DNA from: Rhodopseudomonas palustris
Lineage (GTDB): Bacteria; Pseudomonadota; Alphaproteobacteria; Rhizobiales; Xanthobacteraceae
Direction: 5' to 3'
Length of the DNA stretch: 64,000 bases
Assembly (NCBI RefSeq): GCF_007005445.1
Contig: NZ_CP041387.1
Coordinates: 3,001,001-3,065,000, forward strand
The first letter of the stretch is position 1. Each line of letters starts with the position of its first letter. Made by a program: the position numbers and the translations under genes. Below are positions 38,115 through 51,524 of this stretch, one piece after another. Below the pieces are notes generated by a model. That model saw only the letters and a program-made list of their open reading frames with translations, had not been told where the DNA came from and did no database searches.

Positions 38115-39971
38115 CTATTTCCCTCGGCCGGCGGCCGCCGTATCGGTCGCCCACCACAATTCCGGCACGCCGACGCCGGCATATTTCGGCAGTTTGGACG
38201 GATGGCCGAACACGTCCCAATACGCCAGCCGGTGCGAAGCAGAGTACCATTGCGGCACCCAATAGCGGCCGGCGCGGATCAACCGGTCGAGCGCCCGGGC
38301 GGCGACCACCAGCTTGGCACGGCTGTCGGCGGCGATCACAACGTCGATCATCGCGTCGATCGCCGGATCGGCGATGCCGGCGAGATTGTTGGAGCCCTTG
38401 GTCGCGGCTGCCTGCGACGAGAAGAAGTTGCGGAGGGCGTCGCCCGGCACGGTCGAAAAGCTGTAGCGCTCGATCGCCAGATCGAAATCGAAATCGTCAC
38501 GTCTGGCTCGAAGCTGCACCGGATCGACCTGCCGCAAACTGGCATCGATCCCCAGCGTGCCGAGATTCTTGATGAACGGCATGTGGTGCGGCTGAAATGC
38601 CGGCTCGTCCAGGAGAAACTCGACACGGAACGGTTCGCCCGATGGTGTCAGCCGCTTGCCGCTCTTGATCTCGAATCCCGCCTCGTTGAGAAGCTGCGCC
38701 CCCCGGCGCAACAACGAACGGTCCTGACCGGAGCCGTCGGACGCCGGCGGCGAGAACGGGACAGCGAACACTTCGTCCGGCACCTTGCCGCGGAACGGTT
38801 CGAGCAGCGCCAGCTCCCCCTGCGAGGGTGGGCCCTCCGCCATCATGTCGGAGTTCTGGAACGGCGACACCGTGCGGGCATAGGCGCCGTACATGATCGT
38901 CTTGTTGGTCCACTCGAAATCGAACGCGCAGCCGAGCGCTTCGCGCACGCGTGGGTCCTTGAACTTGTCGCGGCGAGTGTTGATGAACCAACCCTGCGCG
39001 CCCGACGGGGTTTCGTCCGGCAGTATATCGCGCTTGACGCGGCCGTCACGGACCGCCGGGAAGTCGTAGCGGGTGTTCCAGATCCGCGAGGTGAACTCTT
39101 CGCGAAAGAGATAGCTCCGCCCGGTGAAGCCTTCGAAGGCGACGTCGCGATCGCGATAGAATTCGAACCGCACGGTGTCGAAATTGTAAGTCCCGATGTT
39201 GACCGGGAGCTTGGCGCCCCACCAATCAGGCACCCGATCGAATTCGATGTAACGGCCCGATTCCAGCCGGCCGACCTTGTAGGGCCCGCTGCCGAGCGGC
39301 ACGTCCATGGTGGATTCATCGAACCGCTGCTTGGAATAGTAGGCTTCCGAGAACAACGGCAAGCCGGCGACGAACAGCGGCACGTCCCGTCCACGCTTCG
39401 GCTTGAAGGTCGCCACGAGCGTGGTGTCGTCCTCGGCCTTCGCTTCGATGAAGTCACGCAGTTGTTGCGTGATCACTGGATGGCCTTTGGCTTTGAGGAT
39501 GTTGAGCGAGAACGCGGCATCGCGCGCGGTCAACCTACTGCCATCGTGAAACCGCGCTTCGGGTCGCATCGTGAAGCGATAGCTCAGACCGTCGGCGGAG
39601 ATCGCCACCCTGGAGGCGGCGAGACCGTACATCGCGTCCGGCTCGTCACCGGCCCGCGCCATCAGGGTCGTGAAGGTCAGGCCCATGCCCTGGGCTCCGT
39701 CCCCCTTCAGGATATAGGCATTGAGCGAATTGAAGGTCAGAAACGACTGATTGAACGCGCGGACCGACGGGATGGTCGAGAACACGCCGCCCTTCGGCGC
39801 ATCGGGATTGACGTAGTCGAAATGGGGGAAATCGGCGGGGTACTTCAGATCCCCGAACGCCGACATGCCGTGAGCAAGAGTCTCGGCGGCGGCGGCGGCG
39901 GCGCGAAACTGGGCCGCCGCAAGTGCGCCGACGCCAAGAGCGAGCACGTTGCGGCGATTGAGCGGCGCCAT
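38115..39971 (-). CDS. Family 5 extracellular solute-binding protein, YejA copy 2
   Basis: A 618-residue periplasmic peptide-binding protein. The signal NRRNVLALGVGALAAAQFRAA has a twin-arginine. Mature sequence blocks: HGMSAFGDLKYPADFPHFDYVNPDAPKGG, ARFHDGSRLTARDAAFSLNILK and GWFINTRRDKFKDPRVREALG. It is clearly paralogous to the neighbouring copy 1, with similarity along the full length. The pair may broaden substrate range for a single YejBEF channel. The ATG at 39971 lies 14 bp after copy 1. Confidence 0.9.
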   Translation of the reverse strand: MAPLNRRNVLALGVGALAAAQFRAAAAAAETLAHGMSAFGDLKYPADFPHFDYVNPDAPKGGVFSTIPSVRAFNQSFLTFNSLNAYILKGDGAQGMGLTFTTLMARAGDEPDAMYGLAASRVAISADGLSYRFTMRPEARFHDGSRLTARDAAFSLNILKAKGHPVITQQLRDFIEAKAEDDTTLVATFKPKRGRDVPLFVAGLPLFSEAYYSKQRFDESTMDVPLGSGPYKVGRLESGRYIEFDRVPDWWGAKLPVNIGTYNFDTVRFEFYRDRDVAFEGFTGRSYLFREEFTSRIWNTRYDFPAVRDGRVKRDILPDETPSGAQGWFINTRRDKFKDPRVREALGCAFDFEWTNKTIMYGAYARTVSPFQNSDMMAEGPPSQGELALLEPFRGKVPDEVFAVPFSPPASDGSGQDRSLLRRGAQLLNEAGFEIKSGKRLTPSGEPFRVEFLLDEPAFQPHHMPFIKNLGTLGIDASLRQVDPVQLRARRDDFDFDLAIERYSFSTVPGDALRNFFSSQAAATKGSNNLAGIADPAIDAMIDVVIAADSRAKLVVAARALDRLIRAGRYWVPQWYSASHRLAYWDVFGHPSKLPKYAGVGVPELWWATDTAAAGRGK

Positions 39972-39985
39972 ACCCGGAGCGATCC

Positions 39986-41881
39986 TCAAGAGCGCTTGCC
40001 GAGCTTGGCGGCCCTGTCGGCGTCGTACCACCACAGCGACGGCAATCCCGAGCGCGCATATTTAGGCAGCGGCGCGTGGCCGAAGCGGTCCCACCGCGCG
40101 TAGCGCATGAATCCGTAGGTGAATTGCGGCACGACGTAGAAGTTCCACAGCAGGACGCGGTCGAGCGCCCGCGTCGCCGCGACCAGCGAGGGACGATCCT
40201 TGGCGAAGATAACCTTGTCGATCAGCGCATCCACCGCCGGGTTCTTGATACCGATCGTGTTCTGCGAGCCCTGCTGATCCGCCGACTGCGATCCCCAATA
40301 GTCGCGCTGCTCGTTGCCGGGAGACAGCGACTGGCCCCACAGGTCGGTGATGATGTCGAAATCGAACGCACGAGTCCGGTTCTGATACTGCGCATCATCG
40401 ACCACCCGGATCGAGACGGTGACGCCGAGCCGCTCCAGCGAAGGCCGGTAGAACAGCGCGATGCGCTCGGAGGACGGATCCCGTACCAGCATCTCGACCA
40501 CGACCGGCTTGCCGGACGGATCGACCAGCTTGCGATTCTGGATGTCGAAGCCGGCCTCTTTCACCAGCCTGATGGCTTCGCGCAAATTGGCGCGAACCGC
40601 CTCCGGACTGCCGCCGACCGGGTTGGTGTAGGGTTGCGTGAACAGCTCGGCCGGCACCTTGTCGCGCACGGTTTCCAGCAGCGCCAGCTCCTGCCCCTCC
40701 GGCAGGCCGCTGGAGGCAAGCTCGGTGCCCTCGAAGAAGCTCGCGATCCGCGTATACTGGCCGTAGAAGAGCTGCTTGTTCATCTCCTCGAAATCGAACG
40801 CATAATTGAAGGCTCGCCGCACCCGGGCGTCCTTGAACATATCGCGGCGGGTGTTGAGCACGAAGGCCTGCATCCGCCCCGAATCGTTGATCGGAAACTC
40901 CTCCTTGACGACGCGCTTGTCGGTGATCGCCGGAAAATCGTAGGCAGTGGCCCACTGCTTGGCGGAGTTCTCCATGATCCAGTCGGCCTGGTCGGCCTTG
41001 AAGGCTTCGAGCGCCACGGTGTTGTCGCGGAAATACTCGAAGCGCAGTTCGTCGAAATTGTACTGGCCGATCCGCGCCGGCAGCTTCTCGCCCCAGTAGT
41101 CCTTGACTCGCTCCAGCGCGATCGAGCGGCCGGCGACGAAGTCCTTGATCCTGTAAGGCGCCGAGCCGAGCGGCGGCTCCAGCATGGTCGCCGAGACGTC
41201 GCGCTTGCGCCCCTGGGCGTCGGTGCCTTCCCACCAATGCTTCGGCAGGATCATCAATTCGCCGACGATGGTCGGCAGTTCGCGATTGCCCGGAGCATCG
41301 AATGTGAATCGGATGTCCCGCTCCCCGATCTTCTCCGCCTTGACGACGTGACGGTAGTACGAGGCGTAGCGCGGGCTGTATTTCTTCAGCGTGTCGAACG
41401 AAAATACCACGTCGTCGGCCGTCACCGGCTTGCCGTCGTGCCAGCGAGGCTCGGTGCGCAATCGGTAGACGACCCACGAAAAATCGTCGGGATGCGCGGC
41501 GGACTCGGCGAGCAGACCATAGACGGTGCCGACCTCGTCCAGCGACGAGGTCATCAGCGTCTCGTAGAGATACCCGACCGGGGCGGCGATGTTACCCTTC
41601 ACGCCCGCGACCGCCAGATTGAAATTGTCGAAGGTGCCAAGCGCGATCTGCCGCGCCGCGCCTCCCTTGGGCGCGTTCGGATCGACATAGTCGAACCGGG
41701 CGAACCCAGCCGGATATTTCAGGTCGCCGAACAGCGACAGGCCGTGCCGCCACTTCGCCCCCTCCAGCGCAGCCTCGGCATGCGCCGCGCCGACCGCGAA
41801 CAGGCCGGGGCTGAGGTTGAGAGCCGGGGTCGCAGCGACCAGCAGGCCGCCCTGGAGAAGATGTCGTCGGGTCAACGTCAC
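39986..41881 (-). CDS. yejA: Family 5 extracellular solute-binding protein, YejA copy 1
   Basis: A 631-residue binding protein, first gene of the yej operon. The signal TLTRRHLLQGGLLVAATPALNLSPGLFAVGAAHAEA carries a Tat-like TRRHLL. The mature N-terminus HGLSLFGDLKYPAGFARFDYVDPNAPKGG parallels copy 2. Family motifs include PRWHDGKPVTADDVVFSFDTLKKY and VLNTRRDMFKDARVRRAFNYAFDFE. The start is set at GTG 41881, which gives an intact signal peptide; the ribosome site is weak, so the exact start is unsure. Confidence 0.9.
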   Translation of the reverse strand: MTLTRRHLLQGGLLVAATPALNLSPGLFAVGAAHAEAALEGAKWRHGLSLFGDLKYPAGFARFDYVDPNAPKGGAARQIALGTFDNFNLAVAGVKGNIAAPVGYLYETLMTSSLDEVGTVYGLLAESAAHPDDFSWVVYRLRTEPRWHDGKPVTADDVVFSFDTLKKYSPRYASYYRHVVKAEKIGERDIRFTFDAPGNRELPTIVGELMILPKHWWEGTDAQGRKRDVSATMLEPPLGSAPYRIKDFVAGRSIALERVKDYWGEKLPARIGQYNFDELRFEYFRDNTVALEAFKADQADWIMENSAKQWATAYDFPAITDKRVVKEEFPINDSGRMQAFVLNTRRDMFKDARVRRAFNYAFDFEEMNKQLFYGQYTRIASFFEGTELASSGLPEGQELALLETVRDKVPAELFTQPYTNPVGGSPEAVRANLREAIRLVKEAGFDIQNRKLVDPSGKPVVVEMLVRDPSSERIALFYRPSLERLGVTVSIRVVDDAQYQNRTRAFDFDIITDLWGQSLSPGNEQRDYWGSQSADQQGSQNTIGIKNPAVDALIDKVIFAKDRPSLVAATRALDRVLLWNFYVVPQFTYGFMRYARWDRFGHAPLPKYARSGLPSLWWYDADRAAKLGKRS

Positions 41882-42037
41882 GATACGGAAATCCCTGTTC
41901 GCTGCGGTGATCGGCCAGACCGGACCTGCCTGAGGATTCGTCCGATTATGGCGATTTTGGCGGAGGATAACACCCCGCACACGGCCGACTTGCGGCGAAA
42001 GGTCCCGGTTACCGATGTTTAATCCGCACCGGCGCGC

Positions 42038-42066
42038 AAACAAAACGGCCGGGCAGAACCCGGCCG
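42038..42066 (-). terminator. Rho-independent terminator after cycM
   Basis: On the minus strand: stem CGGCCGGG / CCCGGCCG with loop TTCTG, followed by TTTTGTTT. It begins 27 bp past the cycM stop and separates it from the yej operon. Confidence 0.88.
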
Positions 42067-42092
42067 CTCAAACGCCAACATTGGGAAAATCG

Positions 42093-42647
42093 TTACTTCT
42101 CTGCCGTCGCCGGCAGCGGCTCGGGCTTGTCGGAATTCTTGTTGAGATAGGCGATCAGGTCGGCCCGCTCCTTGTCGTTCGGGATGCCGGCGAAGCTCAT
42201 CGCGGTCCCGGGGATGTACCCCTTCGGGTTCGCGAGGAACTTGTTCAGTTCGTCGAACGTCCAGGCGCCGCCCTTGGCCTTCATGGCCGCCGAGAAATTG
42301 AAGCCACCGCGACCTTCGCCACGGTGGTCGCCGACGATCCCGTAAAGATTGGGGCCGACGCGGTTCGGGCCGTCCTTCTCGAAGGTGTGGCAGGCCGCAC
42401 ACTTCCTCGCAGCTTTGGAGCCCTGGTCGACCGATGCGGTTTGCAGCAGCTTCTCGATCGGCTCGTCGGCCTTCGGTGCGGCATCCTTGCTGGGAGCAGG
42501 CTCCGCCTCCTTCACCGCGATTGCATAGCCCTGCTTCTCGGGTTTGGTCGGGGAAAAGATCGCCTGGGCGGCGAAGTTCGACAACAACAGGATCAGGCAG
42601 GTGCCGAAGATCGCCCCGACGATTTTGTTGAGTTCGAAAGTATCCAT
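42093..42647 (-). CDS. cycM: Membrane-anchored cytochrome c, CycM type
   Basis: A 184-residue class I cytochrome c anchored by an uncleaved N-terminal helix (MDTFELNKIVGAIFGTCLILLLSNFAAQAIF). After a charged linker rich in Ala/Pro/Glu comes the haem site CAACH (Cys83, Cys86, His87), the NLYGIVG block and the axial Met in GTAMSFAGI. In Bradyrhizobium CycM passes electrons from the bc1 complex to the aa3 oxidase at the periplasmic face; length and layout agree. It stands alone, with its own terminator, and is divergent from kdsB. Confidence 0.92.
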   Translation of the reverse strand: MDTFELNKIVGAIFGTCLILLLSNFAAQAIFSPTKPEKQGYAIAVKEAEPAPSKDAAPKADEPIEKLLQTASVDQGSKAARKCAACHTFEKDGPNRVGPNLYGIVGDHRGEGRGGFNFSAAMKAKGGAWTFDELNKFLANPKGYIPGTAMSFAGIPNDKERADLIAYLNKNSDKPEPLPATAEK

Positions 42648-42874
42648 TTTCGCTCGCGTTTCAGAACCGGCCCGTGAGCGGGCATTGTTCATCGGAGGCA
42701 TTCTCAACGCTACTTTAGTCGAGATGAGATATCGGTTTGCCCCCGCGCTGGCAACCCGTATAAACGCCTCACGCGCGCCGCATCGGGCAGCCTGATACCA
42801 GTTCCGGGCTGTCGTTGCGTTGCACCATTCGCGACATGCGATCCTCGCTTTCGCGGCAATGCGATTCCCCGACG

Positions 42875-43612
42875 ATGACAGCTCCCGAGACCCTGGTCCT
42901 GATTCCTGCCCGGATGGCCGCGACGCGCCTGCCCGGCAAACCGCTGCTCGACATCGCCGGTTTGCCGATGGTGGTGCAGGTGCTGCGCCGGGCGCAGGCG
43001 GCGGAAATCGGTCGGGTGGCGGTGGCCACCGACACCCCGGAGATCGCCGCTGCCGTGACCGCCCATGGTGGCGAGGTGGTGATGACCCGCGCAGATCATC
43101 CTTCCGGATCGGACCGCATCTTCGAGGCGCTGCAGACGCTGGATCCGGAGGGCCGGATCCAGACCGTGATCAACCTGCAGGGCGATTTCCCGACCATCCG
43201 GCCCGAGCAGATCGGGGCCGTGCTGTCGCCGCTCGCCGATCCCGCCGTCGACATCGCCACGCTGGCGGCCGAGATCCATACCGACGAAGAGGCCACCAAT
43301 CCCAACGTGGTCAAGGTGGTCGGCTCGCCGCTGGCTGCGGACCGGTTGCGGGCGCTGTACTTTACCCGCGCCACCGCTCCCTGGGGCGACGGGCCGCGCT
43401 ACCACCACATCGGCCTGTACGGCTACCGCCGCGCCGCCCTGGAGCGCTTCGTGGCGCTGCCCCCTTCTCCGCTGGAAGGTCGCGAAAAGCTCGAACAGCT
43501 CCGTGCGCTGGAGGCCGGCATGCGGATCGACGTCGGCATCGTCGACAGCGTGCCGCGCGGGGTCGATACGCCGGCCGATCTCGAGACCGCGCGGCGCGTG
43601 CTGGTCGGCTGA
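42875..43612 (+). CDS. kdsB: 3-deoxy-manno-octulosonate cytidylyltransferase
   Basis: A 245-residue enzyme that makes CMP-Kdo from CTP and Kdo for lipopolysaccharide core synthesis. The nucleotide-binding motif [16 protein letters not shown], the ATDTPEIA and NLQGDFPTI blocks, and the C-terminal [12 protein letters not shown] are typical. The ATG at 42875 ([13 protein letters not shown]) is chosen; readings further upstream lack similarity. It is followed 59 bp later by pheA, a common rhizobial gene pair. Confidence 0.94.
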   Translation: MTAPETLVLIPARMAATRLPGKPLLDIAGLPMVVQVLRRAQAAEIGRVAVATDTPEIAAAVTAHGGEVVMTRADHPSGSDRIFEALQTLDPEGRIQTVINLQGDFPTIRPEQIGAVLSPLADPAVDIATLAAEIHTDEEATNPNVVKVVGSPLAADRLRALYFTRATAPWGDGPRYHHIGLYGYRRAALERFVALPPSPLEGREKLEQLRALEAGMRIDVGIVDSVPRGVDTPADLETARRVLVG

Positions 43613-43671
43613 GCCGCCCCTCTGGCGAAAACCGCTGCGGCTGCTAGAACGCCCGCCAGACACAGGACGCT

Positions 43672-44526
43672 ATGACCCAGACCATGAAAATCGCATTCCA
43701 GGGCGAACCCGGCGCCAATTCTCACATCGCGATCAGCGACGCCTACCCCACCGCCGAGGCGATGCCTTGCGCCACTTTCGAGGACGCGCTGAGCGCGATC
43801 TCCTCGGGCGAAGCCGATCTCGGCATGATCCCGATCGAGAACTCGGTCGCCGGCCGCGTCGCCGACATCCATCACCTGCTGCCGACCTCGAAACTGTTCA
43901 TCGTCGGCGAATGGTTTCTGCCGATCCGGCATCAGCTCGTGGCGGTGCGCGGCGCCAAGCTCGAAGACATCAAGACGGTCGAAAGCCACGTCCACGCGCT
44001 CGGCCAGTGCCGGCGGATCATCCGCAAATTCGGCCTGAAGCCGATCGTCGCCGGCGACACCGCGGGCTCGGCCCGCGTCGTCGCCCAGCGCGGCGACAAG
44101 AGCTGCGCGGCGATCGCCTCGCGGTTGGCGGCGCAGATCTACGGCCTCGACATCCTCGCCGAGGACATCGAAGACGAGACTCACAACACCACCCGCTTCG
44201 TGGTACTGGCCCGCGAGCCGCGCTGGGCGCAGCAGGGCTCTGGCCAGCTCGTCACCACTTTCGTCTTCCGTGTCCGCAACCTGCCGGCGGCGCTGTACAA
44301 GGCGCTCGGCGGCTTCGCCACCAACGGCGTCAACATGACCAAGCTGGAAAGCTACATGGTCGACGGCAATTTCTTCGCCACGCAGTTCTACGCCGACGTC
44401 GAAGGCCACCCTGAGGATCGCAACCTCGCTTTCGCGCTCGACGAACTGAAGTTCTTCTCCCGCGAATTCCGCATCGTCGGCGTCTATCCAGGACACCCGT
44501 TCCGGGCGACGTTCAGCGAGCGCTGA
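43672..44526 (+). CDS. pheA: Prephenate dehydratase
   Basis: A 284-residue monofunctional enzyme converting prephenate to phenylpyruvate in phenylalanine synthesis. The catalytic domain begins KIAFQGEPGANSHIAI and contains IPIENSVAGRV and ESHVHALGQC; the TRF motif is NTTRFVVLAREP. The C-terminal ACT domain has GALYKAL-like AALYKALGGFATNGVNMTKLESYMV, the phenylalanine-binding ESR-like segment, so feedback inhibition is expected. No chorismate mutase domain is fused. It ends at a family A palindrome. Confidence 0.95.
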   Translation: MTQTMKIAFQGEPGANSHIAISDAYPTAEAMPCATFEDALSAISSGEADLGMIPIENSVAGRVADIHHLLPTSKLFIVGEWFLPIRHQLVAVRGAKLEDIKTVESHVHALGQCRRIIRKFGLKPIVAGDTAGSARVVAQRGDKSCAAIASRLAAQIYGLDILAEDIEDETHNTTRFVVLAREPRWAQQGSGQLVTTFVFRVRNLPAALYKALGGFATNGVNMTKLESYMVDGNFFATQFYADVEGHPEDRNLAFALDELKFFSREFRIVGVYPGHPFRATFSER

Positions 44527-44537
44527 CTTCGGGTAGC

Positions 44538-44619
44538 GCCATTGCGAGAAGCGTAGCGACGAAGCAATCCAGCTCCGTGCACGGAGCCTCTGGATTACGT
44601 CGCTGCGCTCGCAATCACG
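44538..44619. repeat. Dispersed palindromic repeat, family A (degenerate copy)
   Basis: About 82 bp with CATTGCGAGAAGCG and CGCTCGCAATCACG arms, internal GAAGCAATCCAG and CTGGATTACGTC. It lies between the convergent pheA and luciferase-like gene; arms have diverged more than in the 1167 copy. Confidence 0.8.
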
Positions 44620-44639
44620 AACTTTGCGACAGCACCGAA

Positions 44640-45662
44640 CTATGCCGCCACGCGCTGCAGCTCGAACGCGTCGGCCAGCAAGCTATAGCTCCGCTTGCGC
44701 GCTTCGTGGTCGTAGGTCGCGGTGATCACCATCAGCTCGTCGGCGCGGCTGGCGGTGATCAGCGGCTGCAACGCCTGCCGCACCGTCGCCGGACTGCCGA
44801 CGAACAGACGCGAGCGATTGCGCGTGATCGAGGCACGGTCGGCTTCGGTGTACGAATAGGACAGCGCCTCCTCGACGCTCGGCAGCGGCACGTAGCGGCC
44901 GCGGTCGCGCAGAAGGCGGCTGAGATCCATCGAGCTCGCCAGCCGCTCCGCCTCTTCGTCGGTGTCGGCCACCACGGCGGCAACGGCGAGAATGCCGTGC
45001 GGCGTCGAGCGCCAGCGGGTCGGACGGAAGTTGCTGCGGTAGTGCGTCAGCGCCTCGACCGCGTCGTGCGAGGCGAAGTGATGCGCGAACGCGAAGCCCA
45101 TGCCGACCTGGGCGGCGAGTTCGGAGCTGTAGTCGCTGGAACCCAGCAGCCAGATCGGCGGCAACGGTGTGTCGTCGGGCATCGCCACGACGCTGTTGTA
45201 GGGATGACGCGGCGGAAAGCCGCGCGTTTCCCACAGGGTCAGCTCCTGCAGCCGCTCCAGAAAATCGTCGCCTTCGCGGCCGTCGAGTCGGCGGCGGAGC
45301 GCGTGCATCGTTGCCTGATCGGTGCCCGGCGCGCGGCCGATGCCGAGATCGATCCGGCCTGGGAACAGCGCTTCCAGCATCTTGAATCGCTCGGCCACCA
45401 TCAACGGTGCATGGTTGGGAAGCATCACGCCGCCGGAACCGACGCGGATGCGCTCGGTCACCGCCGCGATCTGTCCGATCATGATCTCGGGCGCCGGACT
45501 GGCGACCGATGGCAGATTGTGATGCTCGGCCAGCCAGTAACGCACATAGCCCAGCGAATCCGCGTGGCGCGCCAAGTCGATCGAGTTGCGCAGGGCGACC
45601 GCCGGTGGTGTGCCGGTGGTGACGACAGACAGGTCGAGGATCGAGAGCGGCAACATGTCCAT
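44640..45662 (-). CDS. LLM-class flavin-dependent oxidoreductase (luciferase-like)
   Basis: A 340-residue bacterial-luciferase-family protein. The start [14 protein letters not shown] and [23 protein letters not shown] are the hallmark of the YhbW-like subgroup, followed by [23 protein letters not shown] and [14 protein letters not shown]. It should use FMNH2 or F420 analogues to oxidise an unknown substrate. Isolated; the adjacent 403 bp upstream holds no gene. Confidence 0.88.
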   Translation of the reverse strand: MDMLPLSILDLSVVTTGTPPAVALRNSIDLARHADSLGYVRYWLAEHHNLPSVASPAPEIMIGQIAAVTERIRVGSGGVMLPNHAPLMVAERFKMLEALFPGRIDLGIGRAPGTDQATMHALRRRLDGREGDDFLERLQELTLWETRGFPPRHPYNSVVAMPDDTPLPPIWLLGSSDYSSELAAQVGMGFAFAHHFASHDAVEALTHYRSNFRPTRWRSTPHGILAVAAVVADTDEEAERLASSMDLSRLLRDRGRYVPLPSVEEALSYSYTEADRASITRNRSRLFVGSPATVRQALQPLITASRADELMVITATYDHEARKRSYSLLADAFELQRVAA

Positions 45663-46065
45663 AACCTAGTGCTCAACCGAGGCCTGCGCAAAGGTAATGG
45701 GCTAGGCAATTCGGTGATGCTTTGCCTCCTATTCTCGGAGTGGGCAGAACGACCGCAAGCTTGGAGGAGTCTGATGGACCTCGCTCTGCGCGGATCGCTG
45801 CACTGCACATAAACATCTGTCATATCGTAGATTTTTAAAGCATGCGCGCCGCATATCCTGCCCACTATCACACAGCTCACGCCCCCATAGAGCGAACTAA
45901 ATTGACTATTTTGGGCAACTTCCCAAGCCACCACCTCCCAAAGTGGGCTGGCCGCCGAAAGCAGTTCGGCCTAATTTAACGCGGTTCGTGGAGGTTCCTG
46001 ATCGTTGGGCAGCCGCACGTGCCTGTGGACACCCGAACCGCCCTTTCAAACTGGATGACCATCAG
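45663..46065 (+). promoter_or_regulatory. metF upstream region with hairpins and a 12-codon reading frame
   Basis: A 403-bp gap lacking a full gene. Visible: a very strong ribosome site GGAGGAG 4 nt before an ATG at 45774 that opens only 12 codons (MDLALRGSLHCT, stop at 45812); an inverted repeat TTGGGCAACTTCCCAA at 45911-45926; a hairpin GCCGAA/TTCGGC at 45954-45970; and a long-range 8-bp stem GCGGTTCG (45981-45988) with CGAACCGC (46034-46041) closing a 45-nt domain ending 24 nt before the metF ATG. It does not match SAM-II, SAH or cobalamin riboswitch cores as I know them. Confidence 0.4.
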
Positions 46066-46953
46066 ATGAGCGACCTGCCGCAACAGCTTCCGGCAATTTC
46101 TTTCGAGTTCTTCCCGCCGAAGACCGAAGAGATGGAACGCAATTTGTGGCAGGCGATCAGCCGGCTGGCGCCGCTGCATCCGAGCTTCGTCTCCGTCACC
46201 TACGGGGCCGGCGGCTCCACCCGGGAGCGTACCCACGCCACCATCGCGCGCATTCTGAAAGAAACCGATCTGACCCCGGCGGCGCATCTGACCTGCGTCG
46301 ACGCTCCGTGTGGCGATGTCGACGAGGTGGTGACGCGGTATCACGACATCGGCGTCCGACATATCGTGGCGCTGCGCGGCGATCCGACCACCGGCCTCGG
46401 CGGCACCTACACGCCGCATCCGCAGGGCTATCGCAGCTCGGCCGACCTCGTCGCCTCGATCAAGCGCCGCTATCCGGACATCGACGTCACGGTGTCGGCC
46501 TATCCGGAGAAGCATCCGGAGAGCACCGGCTTCGATGCCGACCTCGATATCCTGAAAGCCAAGGTCGATGCCGGCGCGACGCGCGCCATCACTCAGTTCT
46601 TCTTCGATAACGACCTGTACTTCCGCTACCTCGACCGCGTCCGCGCCCGCGGCATCGGTATCCCGATCGTGCCGGGCATCCTGCCGGTGCAGAACTTCAA
46701 GCAGGCCGCGGGCTTTGCGGCCCGCGCCGGCGCCAGCGTGCCGGACTGGCTGGCCAAACAATTCGAAGGGCTCGACGACGATCCCGACACCCGCAAGCTG
46801 GTGGCTGCCACCGTCGCGGCCGGCCAGGTGCACAAGCTCGCCAAGCACGGCGTCAACAATTTCCACTTCTACACCATGAACCGCGCGGACCTGGTGTTCG
46901 CCATCAGCCATCTGCTGGGCTTCCGGCCGCAGGCGGCAAGGCAAGCCGCGTGA
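46066..46953 (+). CDS. metF: Methylenetetrahydrofolate reductase
   Basis: A 295-residue FAD enzyme reducing 5,10-methylene-THF to 5-methyl-THF, the methyl donor for MetH. The TIM-barrel signatures are SFEFFPPKTEEME, SVTYGAGGSTRERT, HLTCVD, HIVALRGDP, YPEKHPES, ITQFFFDND, VPGILPV and FHFYTMNR. The ATG at 46066 is chosen because MSDLPQQLPAISFEFFPPK is the family N-terminus. metH normally follows directly; here a DUF559 cassette is inserted between them. Confidence 0.95.
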   Translation: MSDLPQQLPAISFEFFPPKTEEMERNLWQAISRLAPLHPSFVSVTYGAGGSTRERTHATIARILKETDLTPAAHLTCVDAPCGDVDEVVTRYHDIGVRHIVALRGDPTTGLGGTYTPHPQGYRSSADLVASIKRRYPDIDVTVSAYPEKHPESTGFDADLDILKAKVDAGATRAITQFFFDNDLYFRYLDRVRARGIGIPIVPGILPVQNFKQAAGFAARAGASVPDWLAKQFEGLDDDPDTRKLVAATVAAGQVHKLAKHGVNNFHFYTMNRADLVFAISHLLGFRPQAARQAA

Positions 46954-46986
46954 GTTTGCAACTGAACTCTCCAAGCGCACCGCCCG

Positions 46987-47025
46987 CCCCCTCTCCCCTT
47001 TGGGGAGAGGGTTGGGGTGAGGGGG
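46987..47025. repeat. Family D palindrome (CCCTCTCCCC type), left inverted copy
   Basis: A CCCCTCTCCCC / GGGGAGAGGG hairpin followed by TTGGGGTGAGGGGG. It is the reverse complement of the copy at 47391-47428, and both flank the DUF559 gene. Confidence 0.85.
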
Positions 47026-47036
47026 CACAGGCGCCA

Positions 47037-47438
47037 ATGATCGTCCGCACCACGCGTACACCGATCGCCAGACGCCTGCGGGCTCAGCCGACGCAGGCTG
47101 AAACGTTGCTGTGGCGGCGTCTGCGCAATCGCCAGCTCGATGGCTGGAAATTCAAACGCCAATTCCCGATCGACCGATTTATCGTCGACTTCTGCTGCAC
47201 CGAAGCGCGGCTCGTCGTCGAACTCGACGGCGGACAACATGGACAACAGACCGAGCAAGATGCGGCGCGGACGGAAGTACTCTCCGCGATGGGCTATCTG
47301 GTCATTCGGTTCTGGAACAACGACGTGCTGTCGAACATCGACGGCGTACTCGAAACGATTGCTCGAACGATCAGACCGCATGCGTTCGATCCCCCTCACC
47401 CCAGCCCTCTCCCCGACGGGGAGAGGGAGCCGCGCTGA
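47037..47438 (+). CDS. DUF559 (Vsr-like endonuclease fold) protein
   Basis: A 133-residue protein. The DUF559 pattern is clear: [21 protein letters not shown], then [16 protein letters not shown] and [10 protein letters not shown], then VIRFWNNDV. These give the PD-(D/E)xK-like core Asp, Glu and QH that place the family near Vsr mismatch endonucleases; the cellular role is unknown. The final 14 residues ([14 protein letters not shown]) are encoded by the right-hand inverted repeat and the duplicated junction. An upstream GTG at 46950 overlapping metF would add 29 repeat-encoded residues. Confidence 0.8.
   Translation: MIVRTTRTPIARRLRAQPTQAETLLWRRLRNRQLDGWKFKRQFPIDRFIVDFCCTEARLVVELDGGQHGQQTEQDAARTEVLSAMGYLVIRFWNNDVLSNIDGVLETIARTIRPHAFDPPHPSPLPDGEREPR
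47391..47428. repeat. Family D palindrome, right inverted copy
   Basis: CCCCCTCACCCCAGCC followed by a CTCTCCCC / GGGGAGAG hairpin. It is inside the 3' end of the DUF559 reading frame and mirrors the left copy. Confidence 0.85.
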
Positions 47439-47449
47439 GTAATTTGCAA

Positions 47450-51331
<3,882 letters not shown>

Positions 51332-51401
51332 CAGCGGGGCGGCCTTCTTGCAGGCGTGATCGCCTGCGCAAGCCGCCGTCACCGCATCAGCCGCCTCCGC
51401 C

Positions 51402-51524
51402 GTCGTCCCCCGCGCAGGCGGGGGACCCAGTATGGCAGAGAGCGCGTAGTGAGCCTCGAGCGATGCAGCGGGCGCTCTGGGATACTGGGTCGCCCGGCTC
51501 GTTGTATGGCCCGGGCGATGACGG
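51402..51524. repeat. Dispersed palindromic repeat, family F
   Basis: About 120 bp: CGTCGTCCCCCGCGCAGGCG and GGGGGACCCAGTAT on the left; ATACTGGGTCGCC, CCCGGGCGATGACGG on the right. It follows metH by 70 bp and may end its transcript. Only this copy is seen in the window. Confidence 0.75.

Noticed and set aside
38112..42022. Long plus-strand frames antisense to both YejA genes
   Set aside because: No domain; the minus-strand genes have signal peptides, family motifs and operon structure.
45663..46065. SAM-II, SAH or cobalamin riboswitch upstream of metF
   Set aside because: The conserved cores of these classes could not be found; only generic stems were seen.
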